Both the position numbers and the translations under genes were made by a program. The notes under the pieces were generated by a model, which worked only from the letters and a program-made list of their open reading frames with translations, did not search any database and was not told the origin of the DNA. From Ascaris suum (taxonomy: Eukaryota; Nematoda; Chromadorea; Rhabditida; Ascarididae), in assembly GCA_013433145.1 (NCBI GenBank), contig CM024183.1:6801703-6865702 (forward strand): 64,000 nt of DNA, in the 5' to 3' direction. How positions within the stretch are numbered: position 1 is the first letter of the stretch; every line of letters begins with the position of its first letter. Positions 52,501-64,000 of the stretch are shown one piece after another.

Positions 52501-54840
52501 CATACTATTCTTTGACAGTCGGGCGGAAAAGAATGCTATCACTTCAATTTCGTTAGAGTCGATGTAAACGAAAGTAGATTCATCAAGAAGCAAATAATTT
52601 TTGCAATTGATAGCAGTGCTCAGCATACCGTAGTATGACACATACTGTAAGACTAGCATGATCGAATGTTCAGCAGTGCACAGCCCATCTACTCTCCTCG
52701 ATTCGTCTAAAGAATGCATCAAGAAATCGTTTAAGCGCCTTGCAATGCTCTCAATGATGCGTAATTAGATTGATGACTTTCCAGCAAAAAGAGAGAGAAA
52801 TGAATAACGTCTATCGTATATTATCAGTAGTAGGAATGAAGCAATCTAGATTGAACAATTTTGTCTAGAGATGAGGAAGTTTAGAGGAAAAAAACAATTT
52901 ACTTGAAAGCTTCATTTGATTGTGGCAACAAACAATTCATATTTCTCCTTTCCTACTCTTATCACCATGATAAGGAGCTATGCAAGACATAATGACCTGC
53001 TTTGTTTCAAACTGGATGCTAACAAGGACGACAACTTATGGATCTGCCGACATACTGAGAGGAAAGAATAATAGACTGGTGGACCCATATTCTGCTATAA
53101 GTACTTTTTTTTTCAGTGCATTTATGTAAATTTTGATGTGAAATTGTCGTAAGTGATGTGGATATATTCAACTTATATTTTCGCCACTCTTCTATACAGT
53201 GCTTGGTTATTTCAAAATATTTACCTGTGGAAACGAATCTATGCAAATATTTCATTTCATCAGCGAACCCATACATAGTAAAATATTGTATATTCAACAA
53301 CCAAGCTAAAATGAGACCCTACACACAACGCAACAAATTTCAAATAGCAGCCTCACAAAGAGGAAATTTCTCTCAAAGGACACGTTATCTTATCTATCTT
53401 TTCCCTTTAAACATAGAAATCGTTTTTTCATTGAAAATTTCTCGTCCATAAATGTGCTACTATCATTTGTCCCACTTTGCTGCACAAGCGGCAATAAAAT
53501 TCTACGCTTCCACCAGGAAATGATGAATCACTTCGTTAAGTTCTTCTAAAGATAAGCGATCACCTTTTGTTTTTGAGAACTTTTTTTTTTCTGTTTATAC
53601 TCTTATCGTCAAAAAATATAATGATAAACTCATAAGCGCTTTGTTTTTAAAAATTAACTGCTGAGCAATAATATTCGAGAACACCTTATCTGAAAAATGT
53701 AAGCTACAATATGAATAAAATCGAAAAGAAATTTTTGCTGCAAGTTTCGACTCGTTTTTCTTTTTTTTCATTTTTCGAGTGGATTCTTTCAAAAATTTTA
53801 TGATGTTAGAAAATTTAATGATTTTATAATGAAGAATTATGTGGACTTTAGAATTATTCAATTAAAAGGAAAAAACTACTATGATTGCGGAAATATCAAT
53901 CATTAAACGAGTGGAAAATTCTTATCAGGTTTAATGATTGATTTTCTCAATCGTATAGAATTGCCGCATTTTTTTTTTCAAATCGATATCAGCAATACGT
54001 TTGAAAAAAATTAAATAATCCATCTTCTTCAAATGATTCTATCCAAATTTATCAATCTATCGTTGTTCTTAGAGTGCGTTTTTTTTTTTCGTTTCTGTTT
54101 TCTATATTGTGATGACACTAAATGAAAGCAATCAACGTTCATCGAAATTGCACCGTAACTTTTCATATTGGTGTTCATCAAAAGAGGCAAATAGATGCGA
54201 CATATACAGAAAATAAAAAAAACATAAAAATACATTATCTAATATACTCTACATGATCAACACCAACATAAAAAAAAATTCTCTCCTTTGGAGTTAAAAG
54301 AAAAAAAATAAAATCACAAAATCGTATCAATTTTTTTCGCCATTAGCGTATAAATTATAATCATAAGCTATTCACAATTGATTGGCAACTACAAATTACA
54401 TAAAAGAATCAAATAAATTCCCAAAGTTTTACAGACAACAAAACAAAGCTAGAGTTAACGAAATGATTAGAGACATGATAGAAGTACACGTTCAAAACTA
54501 CCAACAGGTATTCAAAAAATGTATATATTCTACCGTTCGATTCGAATTTTCTTTTTTCTGGTAGAAGAAAAGAGTATTAATCCCTAGAATTATGCGGTTA
54601 CCTCCACTTAAACAGGGACGTTAATTTTCTAACAAGTATGGATTGTTATTGAAATTATGTTGCGGGGAGACAATATAAACGAAGCTAGAATTTATTAAGC
54701 GGGAATCAGAAGTTACCGATAGGAAGCTAGATAAGTACTTATTAATTCTTCCTGAAACTGGCGAAATTCTTACGTATAAAATATAAAACTGAGCAACAAA
54801 AGCTTTGATATTTTCGTATGCATTCTAAAATAATTTTGCT
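49511..54840. other. Intergenic between the M13 gene and the possible M13 relic
   Basis: Very AT-rich with many poly-A/T runs. Only short frames, none recognisable. Confidence 0.45.
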
Positions 54841-54846
54841 TTTATT
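54841..54846 (-). terminator. Polyadenylation signal AATAAA, likely for the M13 gene
   Basis: TTTATT on the plus strand reads AATAAA on the minus strand, about 250 nt after the M13 stop codon. This is a normal 3' UTR length for a nematode. No cleavage site can be seen directly. Confidence 0.45.
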
Positions 54847-54997
54847 CGGAGAAAAAATCTGTGAAAACATGCACATCAAGAGGTAAAGCATGTAAATTAT
54901 TGCAAGTGTCGGCAGCTTTTCAAAAACAAATATTAAAAGAGAGTGATAAAAGCATTGGGATTACTCTGCCAAAGCACCCGCAAGAATGAGCTAATAA

Positions 54998-55030
54998 CGA
55001 CCGGCGAAGGCGATCTAACGTGACCGGTCG
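54998..55030. repeat. Short GC-rich hairpin in the presumed M13 3' UTR
   Basis: CGACCGG at 54998-55004 and CCGGTCG at 55024-55030 are perfect complements around a 19-base loop. They lie in an unusually GC-rich patch about 70 nt after the stop codon of the M13 gene. Confidence 0.5.
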
Positions 55031-55098
55031 ACTCGCTTCTTTGCCCTAGCCGGGAAGATTCATATGGAGGTAATAAAGAGCGATAACTGCTGCATCGT

Positions 55099-62897
<7,799 letters not shown>

Positions 62898-64000
62898 CTG
62901 AAATATTCAACGCGGTTATCGAAAGAGAAGAAAAAGACTGCGGTGTTACAAGAGTTCTTCAGAGGATGCTTTTGAGTCTCGTAAAAACGCTTACCACTCA
63001 CAGACCGAAAATAAATTCTTCGTGGGACAATGGGACAATGAAACAATTTCCTATTGTCTGATATGAAACGTAAGGTAGCTGGTTGCTTTTGCTCTCTATA
63101 CAAAAGAGTTCATTTTGTTGCTCTATCTCCGATCATCCTACTGTGAACAAAAGAATGATAGAGATTATTTAGATCTTACATTTATTAGTATTAACTTCAG
63201 ATTTTTTTTTCACGACTTCTTCATGTTATACACTACGAACACTACTGCACATTAATGATAATTAGTTCACTTGATGAAAATTCCACTACGCTTCAGAAAC
63301 GATGTATTTTGAGAGAGAGAGAGAGAGACAGAGAGACAGAGACAGAGAGGAGGGAAACAGAGAGAGTCACAGGTATAAAAACGATGAAATTCTCACCACA
63401 AATAGTGGCAAAAATATCGATGTCAAATTGGGTAGGTAGACAGTTTAGATGAGAAAACATCGGGAATAATTTTTTCTTGTTTTTTTTTAAAGGAATGAGT
63501 CATCTCAGTCATAAATAAGTACGAGAAAAAAAATGGCAATCATTATTTTCCAGAAATAACGATTTTCAATAAATAATATCGAGAAAAACTGTTAGTTGTT
63601 TGTTCGATTAATTTGAATACTCGAAGAAAATCACATTATTGCTGCTAATTGTAAGATTCACTTCAATTATATGAGATCAACGAGCGAATAAACTATGCTA
63701 TTGTTTGAAAATAAAATTCCTCTAAGTGTAACTTCTTCAAAGTAAACTAATTTATGTCTTTTTTTTTTAAACTGTGATTAGTTGAAATTCACTCATTGAG
63801 CTTTCCATGAAATTCATCCGCCCACGCGACAATTACATCATCCACGTTGATGATGCGCTTTTCATGCGTTTCCTATCGGTTTATGCGAAGCCTTCACAAA
63901 ATTCACACAACTATCGTTATGTAAAACTCGGCATGTTAATCCAGCTGTCATATATCTACTGGATGACTCAAATGATCATTATTGGATGGAAGTTTGTTGA
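62898..64000. other. M13 upstream intron or 5' region
   Basis: The first visible M13 exon starts with two bases of a split codon, so the gene continues rightwards. A stretch ending at GAGTG|GTAAGCG near 62993 would supply the right phase, but its peptide (HCPIVPRRIYFRSVS) does not resemble the family. The missing exon is more likely beyond 64000. Confidence 0.5.
63311..63367. repeat. (GA)n-rich microsatellite
   Basis: GAGAGA units with CAGA variants. It lies upstream (minus sense) of the first visible M13 exon, probably in an intron. Confidence 0.9.

Overview
This is eukaryotic genomic DNA and looks like a nematode, probably a clade V parasite of the strongylid or hookworm kind. The evidence is an AT-rich background, short exons of 52-253 nt, introns of about 60-1900 nt, acceptors mostly of the TTTCAG type, very long (AT)n microsatellites, and two secreted or ectodomain protease genes of families that are expanded in such worms. 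The genus is an inference; nothing in the window names a species.

Two protein-coding genes could be modelled, both on the minus strand. The first, 43649 down to 36135, is a complete seven-exon gene for a papain-family (C1, cathepsin L-like) cysteine protease of 370 residues. It has a signal peptide, a perfect ERFNIN pro-domain, the Gln, Cys, His and Asn catalytic set, and a stop codon. The second, from the right edge down to 55099, is the 3' part (15 exons, 626 residues) of a neprilysin-like M13 zinc metallopeptidase. Its cytoplasmic tail, membrane segment and first ectodomain block must lie beyond base 64000. In both genes all exon phases match when assembled. Each gene needs one GC-AG intron, and in each case only the GC donor restores the family spacing. 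One of these introns sits six residues before the catalytic cysteine.

Region by region: 1-36 kb is mainly intergenic and repetitive. It holds a diverged reverse-transcriptase relic near 10.2 kb, a pair of TATA-containing repeats at 5.5 and 12.5 kb, tandem duplications, foldback elements and microsatellites. A few exon-like stretches (21.1, 22.5 and 25.0 kb) could not be assigned. 36.1-43.7 kb is the cysteine protease gene; its third intron carries what looks like the C-terminal end of a LINE polymerase. 43.7-55 kb is mostly noncoding, with one short stretch near 49.4 kb that resembles an M13 exon and may be a relic of a second copy. 55-63 kb is the M13 gene, and 63-64 kb is intron or upstream sequence.

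The two proteases are neighbours in the same orientation, about 11 kb apart. Secreted C1 and M13 peptidases both act outside the cell in nematodes, for example in gut digestion, tissue or peptide processing. A shared role here is inference only.
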